A stretch of 64,000 nt of DNA, taken from Streptococcus timonensis. Its GTDB lineage: Bacteria; Bacillota; Bacilli; Lactobacillales; Streptococcaceae. Within the stretch, counting starts at the first letter, position 1, and the number at the start of each line of letters is the position of its first letter. Under the pieces are notes generated by a model. The model searched no databases. It saw only the letters and a program-made list of their open reading frames with translations, and had not been told where the DNA came from. The position numbers and the translations under genes were made by a program. The stretch lies in contig NZ_FMIX01000003.1 of the NCBI RefSeq assembly GCF_900095845.1, forward strand, positions 124,001-188,000, given 5' to 3'. Shown here in pieces: positions 37,196 to 46,722 of the stretch.

Positions 37196-37918
37196 ATGAG
37201 ATTAGATAAATTTTTAGTAGCCTGCGCTGTCGGGAGTAGGACTGAGGTTAAAAACTTTCTCAAGTCAGGGCGCGTGACGGTCAATGGCAAGAAAGAAAAA
37301 TCTGCCAAGCTACAAATTGATGAAGAGACAGATGAGATTTGCTTTGACGGGCAAAAGCTAGACTACGAGGAGTTTGTCTACTATATGATGAACAAGCCCA
37401 AAGGAGTTATCTCAGCGACTGAAGACCCCAATCACAAGACAGTCTTGGATTTGTTGGATGACTATGCACGTGCCAAGGAAGTTTTCCCAGTAGGGCGCTT
37501 GGATATTGATACGCATGGACTCTTGCTCTTAACCAATGATGGCAAGCTGGCTCATGCTCTACTTTCACCAAAACGTCATGTGGATAAAATCTATCTAGCG
37601 CGGATCAATGGAGTGATGACAGATGCAGATGTTGAGACATTTGCGCAAGGTGTTCCGCTCAAGGACTTTACCTGTCAGCCTGCCAAGTTGGAGCTTGTGT
37701 CGGTGGATACGGAAAAGGATCAAAGCCTGCTCCGAGTGAGCATTGCAGAAGGGAAATTCCACCAGGTCAAACGGATGGTGGGCTACTGTGGTAAGGAAGT
37801 GGTGGACTTGCAACGTCTGACCATGGGAACTTTGACCTTGGATGAGGATTTGAAACGTGGAGAATGGCGTCGTTTAACCAAGGAAGAACTAGAAGGCTTG
37901 CTTGAAAGTGTTCAATAA
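37196..37918 (+). CDS. rsuA: rRNA pseudouridine synthase, RsuA family
   Basis: A 240-residue protein with an N-terminal S4 RNA-binding domain (MRLDKFLVACAVGSRTEVK) and the catalytic domain with GRLDIDTHGLLLLTNDG, where the Asp in the GRLD motif is the nucleophile. The family modifies U516 of 16S rRNA. It is monocistronic, with csRNA C upstream and a terminator downstream. Confidence 0.92.
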   Translation: MRLDKFLVACAVGSRTEVKNFLKSGRVTVNGKKEKSAKLQIDEETDEICFDGQKLDYEEFVYYMMNKPKGVISATEDPNHKTVLDLLDDYARAKEVFPVGRLDIDTHGLLLLTNDGKLAHALLSPKRHVDKIYLARINGVMTDADVETFAQGVPLKDFTCQPAKLELVSVDTEKDQSLLRVSIAEGKFHQVKRMVGYCGKEVVDLQRLTMGTLTLDEDLKRGEWRRLTKEELEGLLESVQ

Positions 37919-37930
37919 ACTGGATAATCG

Positions 37931-37962
37931 GAAAAAGTAGGGTAAATATCCCTACCTTTTTC
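37931..37962 (+). terminator. terminator behind rsuA
   Basis: AAAAAGTAGGG pairs with CCCTACCTTTTT (one bulged C) across a short loop. Confidence 0.75.
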
Positions 37963-37971
37963 GATTTTTGG

Positions 37972-37999
37972 TTGCTTCCTTTGTGAAAAGCGTTATAAT
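37972..37999 (+). promoter_or_regulatory. pepC promoter
   Basis: TTGCTT (37972-37977), 16-bp spacer, TATAAT (37994-37999). Confidence 0.65.
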
Positions 38000-38026
38000 A
38001 GACTGTAGAATAAAAAGGAGGATTTT

Positions 38027-39361
38027 ATGAACGCGATTCAAGAATCATTTACAGATAAATTATTTGCTAATTATGAAGCAAATGTAAAATACCAAGCTAT
38101 CGAAAATGCTGCCAGTCACAATGGAATTTTTGCAGCCTTAGAGCGTCGTCAAAGCCATGTAGACAATACACCTGTTTTCTCGCTTGATTTGACAAAGGAC
38201 AAGGTCACTAACCAGAAGGCTTCTGGTCGTTGCTGGATGTTTGCAGCCCTCAATACTTTCCGCCACAAACTCATTTCTCAATACAAACTTGAAAACTTTG
38301 AATTGTCACAAGCTCACACCTTCTTCTGGGACAAGTATGAAAAATCTAACTGGTTCTTGGAGCAAGTGATTGCGACTGCTGACCAAGAATTGACTAGTCG
38401 TAAGGTTAGCTTCCTGCTCCAAACTCCACAACAAGATGGTGGTCAGTGGGATATGGTAGTTTCTCTCTTTGAGAAATACGGTGTCGTACCTAAGTCTGTT
38501 TATCCAGAGTCTGTTTCATCTAGTAGCAGCCGTGAGCTCAATGCAATTCTAAACAAATTGCTTCGTCAAGATGCTCAAATCTTGCGTGACCTCTTGGCTT
38601 CTGGCGCTGACCAAGCGACTGTTCAAGCCAAGAAAGAAGATCTCTTGCAAGAAATATTTAATTTCCTTGCCATGTCACTAGGGCTTCCACCACGTAAATT
38701 TGACTTTGCTTATCGTGACAAGGACAACAACTACCAAAGCGAAAAAGGTATCACACCACAAGAATTTTACAAGAAATATGTCGACCTTCCACTAGAAGAC
38801 TATGTTTCTGTGATCAATGCTCCAACTGCTGATAAACCTTACGGTAAATCTTACACAGTTGAGATGTTGGGAAATGTTGTTGGTAGCCGTGCAGTTCGCT
38901 ACATCAACGTACCGATGGAACGCTTGAAAGAATTGGCCATTGCCCAAATGCAAACAGGAGAAACTGTTTGGTTTGGTTCAGATGTCGGCCAACTCAGCAA
39001 CCGTAAAGCAGGGATTCTTGCGACAGATGTTTATGACTTTAAATCAAGCATGGATATCCAACTCACTCAAGACAAGGCAGGACGTTTGGACTACAGCGAA
39101 AGCTTGATGACTCACGCTATGGTCTTGACAGGTGTTGATTTGGACGAAAATGGCCAATCAGTCAAGTGGAAAGTTGAAAACTCATGGGGAGACAAGGTCG
39201 GTACAGATGGTTACTTTGTTGCTTCAGATGCCTGGATGGACGAATACACTTACCAAATTGTTGTTCGTAAGGAATTACTAACAGCAGAAGAGCGAGTTGC
39301 TTACGAAGCAGAACCAATCGTACTCGCACCATGGGATCCAATGGGTGCCTTGGCAGAATAA
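38027..39361 (+). CDS. pepC: aminopeptidase C (bleomycin hydrolase family)
   Basis: A 444-residue cytosolic cysteine peptidase of family C1B. The catalytic Cys69 is in GRCWMFAALN, the His in MTHAMVLTGV and the Asn in VENSWGD. It removes N-terminal residues from peptides imported as nutrients and forms a self-compartmentalised hexamer in the family. Own promoter and terminator; the next operon is convergent. Confidence 0.97.
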   Translation: MNAIQESFTDKLFANYEANVKYQAIENAASHNGIFAALERRQSHVDNTPVFSLDLTKDKVTNQKASGRCWMFAALNTFRHKLISQYKLENFELSQAHTFFWDKYEKSNWFLEQVIATADQELTSRKVSFLLQTPQQDGGQWDMVVSLFEKYGVVPKSVYPESVSSSSSRELNAILNKLLRQDAQILRDLLASGADQATVQAKKEDLLQEIFNFLAMSLGLPPRKFDFAYRDKDNNYQSEKGITPQEFYKKYVDLPLEDYVSVINAPTADKPYGKSYTVEMLGNVVGSRAVRYINVPMERLKELAIAQMQTGETVWFGSDVGQLSNRKAGILATDVYDFKSSMDIQLTQDKAGRLDYSESLMTHAMVLTGVDLDENGQSVKWKVENSWGDKVGTDGYFVASDAWMDEYTYQIVVRKELLTAEERVAYEAEPIVLAPWDPMGALAE

Positions 39362-39370
39362 AAGAATACA

Positions 39371-39403
39371 AAAAGAATCAGGATTATCACCTGATTCTTT
39401 TTT
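39371..39403. terminator. bidirectional terminator between pepC and manN
   Basis: AAAAGAATCAGG/CCTGATTCTTTT stem with a 7-nt loop and T-runs on both strands. Confidence 0.85.
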
Positions 39404-39414
39404 GTTTGTACAGA

Positions 39415-40326
39415 TTACATGATACCGAAGAAACGAGCTGCGATACCAACTGCAAAGAGGGCAAGGATGATTGTGATTGGAGATACTTTTTTCTTAAGCA
39501 ACCACATGCAAAGGAAAGTAAGGAGAAGTCCCATCAATCCTGGAATCAATGAGTTCAACTGACCTTGAAGAGTTTGAGGTTGAACACTATCCAAACTCAA
39601 TCCTCCAAGTGCTTGACCAAGGATACCCTTCAACTCAGCTCCTGTAACAGGACCTTCTGGGAAGTTGATATAAGCACCCTCTGCCAACTGTTTACCTGGA
39701 AGGTTAACAGTAAAGTTGATAGATACCCAACGTTGTACAAGAACGGCAAGGATGAACATACCAAGGATAGAAGCACCTTTAGTGATGTCTTTCAAGATAC
39801 CACCAGACATGTCTTTAGTGATTTCAGATCCAGCCTTGTAACCAAACTCTTGTGTGTACCATAGGAAAGACATACGGATTGCATTCCATCCAAAGAAGAA
39901 GAGAAGTGGTCCAACGATATTACCAGTTGCAGCAAGTGATGCACCAAGGGCACCAAGGATCGGACGAACTGTAAACCAGAAGACTGGGTCACCGATACCA
40001 GCAAGAGGTCCCATCATACCGATTTTAACACCTTGGATAGCAGCGTCATCGATTTCAGTACCGTTAGCGCGTTCTTCTTCAAGTGCAAGAGTAACCCCCA
40101 TGATTGGAGCAGCTACGTATGGGTGAGTGTTGAAGAATTCAAGGTGACGCTCAAGAGCAGCTGCTTGGTCTTCTTTTTTAGTGTAAAGTTTCTTGATAGC
40201 TGGGATCAAAGAGTAAGCCCAACCCAAGTTTTGCATACGTTCGTAGTTCCAAGAACCTTGAAGGAATTGTGAACGCCACCAAACTTTTTGGCGATCTGAT
40301 TTTGATAATTGAATTTTTTCAGCCAT
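39415..40326 (-). CDS. manN: PTS mannose-family component IID
   Basis: A 303-residue membrane subunit of the mannose/glucose PTS. It has the IID pattern of an amphipathic N-terminal half (GSWNYERMQNLGWAYSLIP) and hydrophobic C-terminal helices. Together with IIC it forms the sugar channel; in several streptococci these subunits are also receptors for class II bacteriocins. Last gene of manLMN. Confidence 0.96.
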   Translation of the reverse strand: MAEKIQLSKSDRQKVWWRSQFLQGSWNYERMQNLGWAYSLIPAIKKLYTKKEDQAAALERHLEFFNTHPYVAAPIMGVTLALEEERANGTEIDDAAIQGVKIGMMGPLAGIGDPVFWFTVRPILGALGASLAATGNIVGPLLFFFGWNAIRMSFLWYTQEFGYKAGSEITKDMSGGILKDITKGASILGMFILAVLVQRWVSINFTVNLPGKQLAEGAYINFPEGPVTGAELKGILGQALGGLSLDSVQPQTLQGQLNSLIPGLMGLLLTFLCMWLLKKKVSPITIILALFAVGIAARFFGIM

Positions 40327-40340
40327 GATTGTTCTCCTTT

Positions 40341-41153
40341 CTAGTAGTCTTCTAGGATATCACCGATTGGATCGTTAGAAGTTGCAGCTCCTCCGCCACC
40401 GTTTCCACCTTGTTTAGAAAGGTTGAGGTAGATGAAGGCAAGGGCAACACCGATGACACCAAGGGCAATCAGAGTTAATTGAGAGATTGCTGCAAGAGCA
40501 AAACCGATAGCAAAGAATGGCCATACTTCACGAGTTGCCATCATGTTGATAACCAAAGCGTAACCAACGGCAACGACCATGGCACCACCAACAGCCATAC
40601 CACCGTTCAACCAATCTGGCATTAAACCAAGAGCGTCTTGAACAGTAGAAGCTGGGATAGCGATAAGGAAGGCAGCAGGAACAGCGATACGAAGACCTTG
40701 AAGAATAAGGGCAAAGTAGTGAGCGCGCTCAACAGCTGCAATGTTACCTTCTTTAGCGGCAGCATCAGCAGTGTGAACCAAGGCAACTGAAATTGTACGA
40801 ACGATCATAGTCAAGAAAAGTCCAGCTACGGCAAGAGGGATTGCAGTTGCAGTTGCCACTGCTATACCTTCAGTAGTAAAGTTACCACCTTTAATCATGA
40901 TGATTGCAGCGGCAACAGAGGCAAGGGCAGCGTCAGGAGCTACGGCAGCACCGATGTTTGCCCAACCTAGAGCAATCATTTGAAGTGATCCACCAAGCAT
41001 AACCCCTGCTTCGAGGTTACCAGTTACAAGACCGATAAGGGTACATGCGACGATTGGTTGGTGGAATTGGAATTGGTCGAGGATACCTTCAAGACCTGCA
41101 AGGAAGGCAACAAATACGACCAAGATAGCAGAAATAATTGAAATATCTGACAT
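40341..41153 (-). CDS. manM: PTS mannose-family component IIC
   Basis: A 270-residue membrane protein with the IIC start ISAILVVFVAFLAGLEGILDQF and glycine-rich helices such as GLVTGNLEAGVMLGG. It transports glucose, mannose, glucosamine and related sugars while they are phosphorylated by IIAB. It lies 14 bp before manN. Confidence 0.96.
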   Translation of the reverse strand: MSDISIISAILVVFVAFLAGLEGILDQFQFHQPIVACTLIGLVTGNLEAGVMLGGSLQMIALGWANIGAAVAPDAALASVAAAIIMIKGGNFTTEGIAVATATAIPLAVAGLFLTMIVRTISVALVHTADAAAKEGNIAAVERAHYFALILQGLRIAVPAAFLIAIPASTVQDALGLMPDWLNGGMAVGGAMVVAVGYALVINMMATREVWPFFAIGFALAAISQLTLIALGVIGVALAFIYLNLSKQGGNGGGGAATSNDPIGDILEDY

Positions 41154-41230
41154 GGTTTTATTCCTTTTCTATTTAATTATAATGAAGAGTATTATCATTC
41201 TTCTAATGATTCCTTAGAAGTAGATTTTGA

Positions 41231-42220
41231 TTATTGAACGTTAGCTTTTTTGATTAAATCAAACAAATCTTTTTTAGTGTCGTTTGGTACTTTACGTACG
41301 TCAAATTCAACACCGAGGTCACGCATTTTTTCAAATGTAGCAACGTCGTCTTTGTCCATTGACAATACGTTGTTGACCATTGTTTTACCAGTTGAGTGAG
41401 CCATTGATCCAACGTTAAGAGTCTTGATAGGCACACCGCCTTCGATAGCACGAAGAGCATCTTGAGGTGTTTCAAATAAGATAAGGGCGTGTGTTTCACC
41501 AAAACGAGGGTCTTTTGCAACTTCAATCAATTTTTGGATTGGAACAACGTTAGCCTTCACTCCGTTTGGAGCTGCTTGTTTGATCAATTCTTTACGAAGG
41601 TCATCTTTAGCAACGTTATCTGAAGCAACGATGATACGGTTAGCTTTTGAATCTGGTGTCCAAGCAGTTGCAACTTGTCCGTGAAGGAGACGAGTGTCAA
41701 GACGTGCAAGATTGATCTTAAGTTTTCCGTCTCCGATGACAGTTCCTTCTGGAATAGCAGCTTGGGCTACAGGCGCAGCTGCAGCAGTTGCAACTTCCTC
41801 AGCTGGATTTAACTCTTCTGGAAGAGCCTTGATGCCATCTTTGGACTCTTTAATAATATTTGCAGCGACTTTATCCACGCCAGCCGCAGCATCCATGAGG
41901 CGCTCTGTGTAGGCTTGGATTAACATCGGTAAGTTAAGTCCAGTGATGATGGCAAATTTACGTTCAGGGTTTTCTCCCATCACGCGACTAGCTTGGTTAA
42001 ATGGAGATCCACTCCAAAGGTCAGCCAAGACTAGAACCTCATCTTCTGCGTCAAATGCAGCCACAGCATTATTGAACTTCGCGTATAAATCATCTGGACC
42101 TTCGTTTGGCATAAAGGTTACAACTTGAACCTTTTCTTGTTCACCAAAGATCATAGATCCTGACTGATGAATACCAGCGGCAAATTCACCGTGGCTCGCA
42201 ATAATGATTCCGATACTCAT
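41231..42220 (-). CDS. manL: PTS mannose-family component IIAB
   Basis: A 329-residue cytosolic fusion. The IIA domain (about 1-140) carries the phosphorylated His10 in IIIASHGEF; an Ala/Pro/Glu linker (about 145-165) leads to the IIB domain with the phospho-His in [13 protein letters not shown]. It passes phosphate from HPr to the incoming sugar and signals to carbon catabolite control. The start at 42220 gives the family N-terminus; the ATG at 42229 is too close to AGGAGG. Its promoter is overlapped by a CiaR box. Confidence 0.96.
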   Translation of the reverse strand: MSIGIIIASHGEFAAGIHQSGSMIFGEQEKVQVVTFMPNEGPDDLYAKFNNAVAAFDAEDEVLVLADLWSGSPFNQASRVMGENPERKFAIITGLNLPMLIQAYTERLMDAAAGVDKVAANIIKESKDGIKALPEELNPAEEVATAAAAPVAQAAIPEGTVIGDGKLKINLARLDTRLLHGQVATAWTPDSKANRIIVASDNVAKDDLRKELIKQAAPNGVKANVVPIQKLIEVAKDPRFGETHALILFETPQDALRAIEGGVPIKTLNVGSMAHSTGKTMVNNVLSMDKDDVATFEKMRDLGVEFDVRKVPNDTKKDLFDLIKKANVQ

Positions 42221-42257
42221 TATTGTCATTCCTCCTTATAAAATGTTTGACTCGTAG

Positions 42258-42311
42258 TTTAAGAAAACTTTAAGACTATTTAAGTATAAATCGTTTTCAT
42301 AAAAAAATCAA
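42258..42311 (-). promoter_or_regulatory. manLMN promoter with CiaR box over the start site
   Basis: Minus-strand -35 TTGATT (42311-42306), 17-bp spacer, -10 TATACT (42288-42283). On the plus strand TTTAAG-N5-TTTAAG (42258-42263, 42269-42274) is a consensus CiaR box located at about the transcription start, and a further TTTAAG (42279-42284) touches the -10. The position predicts repression. Confidence 0.75.
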
Positions 42312-42339
42312 CTACTTATACTAAACTTTCAAGAATTTG

Positions 42340-42353
42340 TGAAAATGTTTACT
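42340..42353 (-). promoter_or_regulatory. possible cre-like site
   Basis: TGAAAATGTTTACT resembles the CcpA cre consensus TGWAANCGNTNWCA with two mismatches, one of them in the central CG. It lies about 30 bp upstream of the manL -35. Confidence 0.3.
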
Positions 42354-42359
42354 TTTAAA

Positions 42360-42377
42360 ACATTGATATATCAATGT
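42360..42377. promoter_or_regulatory. 18-bp perfect palindrome in the manL/ligase intergenic region
   Basis: ACATTGATATATCAATGT is self-complementary over all 18 bases. It lies about 50 bp upstream of the manL -35 and about 107 bp upstream of the -10 of the divergent gene. With no loop it is more likely a protein-binding site than an RNA structure. Confidence 0.5.
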
Positions 42378-42483
42378 ATTTAAATATAACATAAAAATAA
42401 TAGTATAAAAATTAGTATAAAAGTTTTAAATGTCTTATTAAAATTAGGAAAGACATTTTTCAAGATGCTTCTGATTCAGTTTT

Positions 42484-42492
42484 TGATATAAT
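42484..42492 (+). promoter_or_regulatory. extended -10 promoter of GCS2-family gene
   Basis: TGA-TATAAT (42484-42492), 50 bp before the start codon. Confidence 0.55.
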
Positions 42493-42541
42493 AGATAGTA
42501 ATTTATTTTTCTGGTTAGAGAATTTAGAGTGAGAGGTGTTT

Positions 42542-43819
42542 ATGTCCCCTTCAATTCAGTTATTAAAAGACCGCTATTTAAAAAATATCAAAAAAAATCC
42601 AGATCTCTACATCGGTATTGAGTTGGAGTTTCCTATCGTTCATACGAAAGGCCAACCTACAGATATTGAAGTCAGCAAGGACTTGATGCGCTTTTTGGTG
42701 GATGCTCTCAGTCTGAAAGTTGAAAAGGTAGACCAGGAGGGCAATCCGATTCAACTTGTAGAATCGACGAGTCAAGATCGAATTCTGTTTGAAGTTTCTT
42801 ATACAACCTTGGAATTTGCCTTTGGTAGGGCTCAGAATATCCAAGAGGTTGAAGGACGTTTTCAGGCCTATATGAAGGTAATCCAAGAAAAGCTAGGCGA
42901 AAAGAATCATGCTATCCAGGGTTGGGGGATTCACCCAAATTGGAATCAAAATGACAACCGACCTGTGGCTTATTCACGCTATCAGATGCTGATGGATTAT
43001 CTGAGTATGGGGAGTCACCAAGAAAGTGCGCATTTACATGACTTTCCACAATACGGAGCTTTCATCTGCGGGAGTCAAGTCCAGTTGGATGTTTCGACCG
43101 CTAACTACCTACGTGTCATCAATGCTTTCACTCAGATTGAGTCAGCCAAAGCTTTCTTATTTGCTAATTCTGAGTTTTCTGGAGCAGACTGGGACACCCA
43201 GATTTCACGAGATATCTTTTGGGAAGACTCCATGCATGGGATTTATCCAGAGAATGTTGGAGTCAATACCAGACTCTTTAAAGATGAAGATGATTTCTTT
43301 GATTATTTAGACCATTCTGCGATTTTCACAGCAGAACGAGATGGAGAAACCTATTATTTTTCTCCAATTCAAGCTAGAGATTACCTAGCTATTGATGAAA
43401 TTCCTGCCTATACTCTAAATGGGAAAGAAGCCCTGCTTGTTCCTCTAGAAAAGGATTTCCAAACGCACCGTAGCTATCAATTTCAAGATTTGACAACAAG
43501 AGGGACTGTTGAATTTCGTAGTGTTTGTACACAGCCGCTAGACCGCACCTTTGCTTCAGCAGCCTTTCATCTAGGTTTGTTGGTGAATCTTGACAAGCTT
43601 GAAACTTACCTAGAAACAGCTCCTTTCTTTGAGAGATTTGGTCGTGACTACAAGTCTTTGAGAAGACAATTTTCTAAGAAACACCTCACAGATGAAGAAA
43701 CAGCTGGGATTGCCCAGTTCTCCAAAGACTTGCTAGCGATAGCAGAGCAAGGACTTGAGATGAGAGGTCAGAGTGAAACGACTTATTTAGAACCTTTGAA
43801 AGAAGAATTGGACGTATAA
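42542..43819 (+). CDS. glutamate-cysteine ligase family 2 (GCS2) protein
   Basis: A 425-residue protein of the carboxylate-amine ligase family. The N-terminal IGIELEFPIVHT holds the metal-binding Glu residues, and DLTTRGTVEFRSVCTQPLD the substrate loop. Family members form gamma-glutamylcysteine or related gamma-glutamyl bonds. No glutathione synthetase gene is nearby and many mitis-group streptococci import glutathione, so the true substrate is uncertain. ATG 42542 with GAGAGG upstream is preferred to GTG 42536. Confidence 0.8.
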   Translation: MSPSIQLLKDRYLKNIKKNPDLYIGIELEFPIVHTKGQPTDIEVSKDLMRFLVDALSLKVEKVDQEGNPIQLVESTSQDRILFEVSYTTLEFAFGRAQNIQEVEGRFQAYMKVIQEKLGEKNHAIQGWGIHPNWNQNDNRPVAYSRYQMLMDYLSMGSHQESAHLHDFPQYGAFICGSQVQLDVSTANYLRVINAFTQIESAKAFLFANSEFSGADWDTQISRDIFWEDSMHGIYPENVGVNTRLFKDEDDFFDYLDHSAIFTAERDGETYYFSPIQARDYLAIDEIPAYTLNGKEALLVPLEKDFQTHRSYQFQDLTTRGTVEFRSVCTQPLDRTFASAAFHLGLLVNLDKLETYLETAPFFERFGRDYKSLRRQFSKKHLTDEETAGIAQFSKDLLAIAEQGLEMRGQSETTYLEPLKEELDV

Positions 43820-43893
43820 TTTTCTTATAAAGGAAGAATTTTCTGAAAAATCATGTTATAATGAATAAGACTATAGATAAAGGATAGAGATTT

Positions 43894-45378
43894 ATGACAT
43901 TAGTTTATCAATCAACGCGTGACGCGAACAATACAGTAACAGCCAGCCAAGCGATTTTGCAAGGTTTGGCAACAGATGGAGGCTTGTTTACTCCAGTTAG
44001 CTATCCAAAGGTTGATTTGGATTTTGAAACATTGAAAGACGCTTCTTACCAAGAAGTGGCTAAGCTTGTCTTGTCAGCCTTCTTGGATGATTTTACAGCA
44101 GAAGAGTTGGACTATTGTATCACCAACGCCTATGACAGCAAGTTTGATACACCAGCTATTGCCCCTCTTGTCAAACTCGATGGCCAATACAACTTGGAAC
44201 TTTTCCACGGTTCAACCATTGCTTTTAAAGATATGGCCTTGTCCATCTTGCCATACTTTATGACAACGGCAGCTAAAAAACACGGTTTGGAAAACAAGAT
44301 TGTCATCTTGACAGCAACATCTGGAGATACTGGGAAAGCTGCTATGGCAGGATTCGCGGATGTACCAGGAACTGAAATTATCGTTTTTTATCCAAAAGAC
44401 GGTGTCAGCAAGGTACAAGAGTTGCAAATGACCACTCAAACGGGCGAAAATACCCATGTTATCGCTATTGATGGAAACTTTGACGATGCTCAGACTAATG
44501 TGAAGCATATGTTCAACGATGTGGCCCTTCGTGAAAAATTAGCAGCTAACAAGCTCCAGTTCTCATCAGCTAACTCTATGAATATTGGTCGTTTGGTCCC
44601 ACAGATTGTCTATTATGTTTATGCCTACGCTCAGCTTGTTAAAACTGGCGAAATTAATGCAGGTGATAAGGTTAACTTCACCGTACCGACAGGAAACTTT
44701 GGAAATATCTTGGCTGCCTTTTACGCCAAACAAATCGGCCTACCAGTCGGTAAGCTAATCTGTGCTTCAAATGACAACAATGTCTTGACAGACTTCTTCA
44801 AAACTCGTGTTTATGACAAGAAGCGTGAGTTTAAAGTGACCACTAGCCCATCTATGGATATCTTAGTGTCTTCAAACTTGGAGCGTTTGATTTTCCATCT
44901 TTTGGGAAATGATGCGGTTAAGACAGCTGAACTTATGAATGCTTTGAACACTAAAGGTCAGTATGAGTTGGCTGATTTTGATGCAGAAATCCTTGGCCTT
45001 TTTGCAGCTGAGTATGCGACAGAAGCAGAAACCGCAGCAGAAATTAAGCGTGTTTATGAGGCAAATGCTTATATTGAAGACCCTCATACAGCAGTTGCTT
45101 CGGCCGTATATAAAAAATACCAAGCGGGGACAGGCGATGTGGCTAAGACCGTGATTGCTTCAACAGCTAGTCCATATAAATTCCCAGTAGTTGCAGTAGA
45201 AGCTGTAACAGGGAAATCAGGCTTGACCGACTTTGAAGCTTTGGCTCAGTTGCACGAAATTTCAGGAGTGGCAGTGCCACCAGCAGTTGATGGTCTCGAA
45301 ACAGCTCCAGTTCGTCACAAGACAACTGTTGCAGCGGCAGATATGCAGGCAGCAGTAGAATCTTATTTAGGACTTTAA
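43894..45378 (+). CDS. thrC: threonine synthase
   Basis: A 494-residue PLP enzyme converting O-phosphohomoserine to threonine. The PLP Lys lies in STIAFKDMALS and the phosphate loop in TVPTGNFGNI; ATSGDTGKAA is the second conserved region. It is the long form of the family. A TGT-TATAAT extended -10 precedes it and a terminator follows. Confidence 0.97.
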   Translation: MTLVYQSTRDANNTVTASQAILQGLATDGGLFTPVSYPKVDLDFETLKDASYQEVAKLVLSAFLDDFTAEELDYCITNAYDSKFDTPAIAPLVKLDGQYNLELFHGSTIAFKDMALSILPYFMTTAAKKHGLENKIVILTATSGDTGKAAMAGFADVPGTEIIVFYPKDGVSKVQELQMTTQTGENTHVIAIDGNFDDAQTNVKHMFNDVALREKLAANKLQFSSANSMNIGRLVPQIVYYVYAYAQLVKTGEINAGDKVNFTVPTGNFGNILAAFYAKQIGLPVGKLICASNDNNVLTDFFKTRVYDKKREFKVTTSPSMDILVSSNLERLIFHLLGNDAVKTAELMNALNTKGQYELADFDAEILGLFAAEYATEAETAAEIKRVYEANAYIEDPHTAVASAVYKKYQAGTGDVAKTVIASTASPYKFPVVAVEAVTGKSGLTDFEALAQLHEISGVAVPPAVDGLETAPVRHKTTVAAADMQAAVESYLGL

Positions 45379-45388
45379 AAGAGAGGAA

Positions 45389-45424
45389 GTAAACTCGGTT
45401 GGGAAACTAACTGAGTTTCTTTTC
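45389..45424 (+). terminator. terminator behind thrC
   Basis: AAACTCGGTT/AACTGAGTTT with one G-T pair and a CTTTT tail. It lies only 15 bp before the next gene's start. Confidence 0.65.
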
Positions 45425-45438
45425 ATCAGGAGGAAGGA

Positions 45439-46719
45439 TTGTTTAAAAAAAATAAGGATATTCTCAACATAGCTTTACCTGCCATGGGTGAAAATTTCTT
45501 GCAGATGCTCATGGGGATGGTAGATAGCTACTTGGTAGCTAATCTGGGGTTGATCGCCATTTCGGGTGTGTCTGTAGCTGGAAATATAATCACCATTTAT
45601 CAGGCTATTTTTATTGCCTTGGGAGCAGCAATTTCTAGTGTCATTTCAAAAAGTGTGGGACAGAAAGATCAGTCTAGACTAGCCTACCATGTGACAGAAG
45701 CTCTCAAGATAACCTTGCTATTGAGTTTAATTTTAGGTGTCTTGTCCATCTTTGCAGGTCAAGAGATGATTGGTCTTTTGGGTACTGAACAGGCTGTGGC
45801 TGAAAGTGGTGGCTTATACCTATCTTTAGTTGGTGGGACAATCGTTCTCCTGGGCTTGATGACTAGTCTAGGAGCCTTGATTCGCGCTACCCACAATCCT
45901 CGACTTCCGCTTTATGTTAGTTTTTTATCCAATGCTTTAAATATTGTTTTTTCAAGTGTCGCCATTTTTATCCTTGATATGGGGATAGCTGGTGTAGCTT
46001 GGGGGACTATTTTGTCTCGTTTAATCGGGGTTGTAATTTTGTGGTCACAATTAAAACTTCCATATATGAGACCGACGTTTGGACTGGATAAAGACCTGCT
46101 AACTTTGGCTTTGCCTGCGGCGGGAGAACGTCTCATGATGAGGGCTGGAGATGTAGTCATTATTACTTTGGTTGTTTCCTTTGGGACGGAGGCAGTCGCG
46201 GGAAATGCTATCGGTGAAGTTTTGACTCAGTTCAACTACATGCCTGCTTTTGGTGTTGCGACAGCAACAGTCATGCAGGTAGCTAGAGCAGTTGGGGAGG
46301 ATGATTGGGCAAGGGTGGACAAACTAAGTAAGCAAACTTTTTGGCTATCTTTCTTTCTCATGTTGCCCTTAACGCTTAGTATCTATGCTCTCGGGACACC
46401 ACTAAGCTATCTCTACACCAGCGATCCTGTGGCTATCAAAGCCAGTGTTTTAGTGACTCTTTTTTCACTTTTAGGGACTCCTATGACAACGGGAACGGTC
46501 ATTTATACAGCTGTCTGGCAAGGTTTGGGAAATGCCCGACTTCCCTTTTATGCGACAAGTATTGGAATGTGGTGCATCCGTATTGGGACTGGTTACCTGA
46601 TGGGAATTGTTCTTGGATGGGGTTTGCCTGGTATCTGGGCAGGAACGCTTTTGGATAATGGTTTCCGTTGGATTTTTCTACGCTATCGTTACAAATCTTA
46701 TATGACATTGAAAGGATAA
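45439..46719 (+). CDS. MATE-family efflux transporter
   Basis: A 426-residue protein with 12 membrane helices in two MATE repeats; each begins with a LPA motif (NIALPAMGENFLQM and LALPAAGERLMMR). Cation-driven export of drugs or metabolites is the family role. The start is TTG 45439, 9 bp behind AGGAGGAAGG. The next gene begins 3 bp downstream. Confidence 0.92.
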   Translation: MFKKNKDILNIALPAMGENFLQMLMGMVDSYLVANLGLIAISGVSVAGNIITIYQAIFIALGAAISSVISKSVGQKDQSRLAYHVTEALKITLLLSLILGVLSIFAGQEMIGLLGTEQAVAESGGLYLSLVGGTIVLLGLMTSLGALIRATHNPRLPLYVSFLSNALNIVFSSVAIFILDMGIAGVAWGTILSRLIGVVILWSQLKLPYMRPTFGLDKDLLTLALPAAGERLMMRAGDVVIITLVVSFGTEAVAGNAIGEVLTQFNYMPAFGVATATVMQVARAVGEDDWARVDKLSKQTFWLSFFLMLPLTLSIYALGTPLSYLYTSDPVAIKASVLVTLFSLLGTPMTTGTVIYTAVWQGLGNARLPFYATSIGMWCIRIGTGYLMGIVLGWGLPGIWAGTLLDNGFRWIFLRYRYKSYMTLKG

Positions 46720-46722
46720 AAA

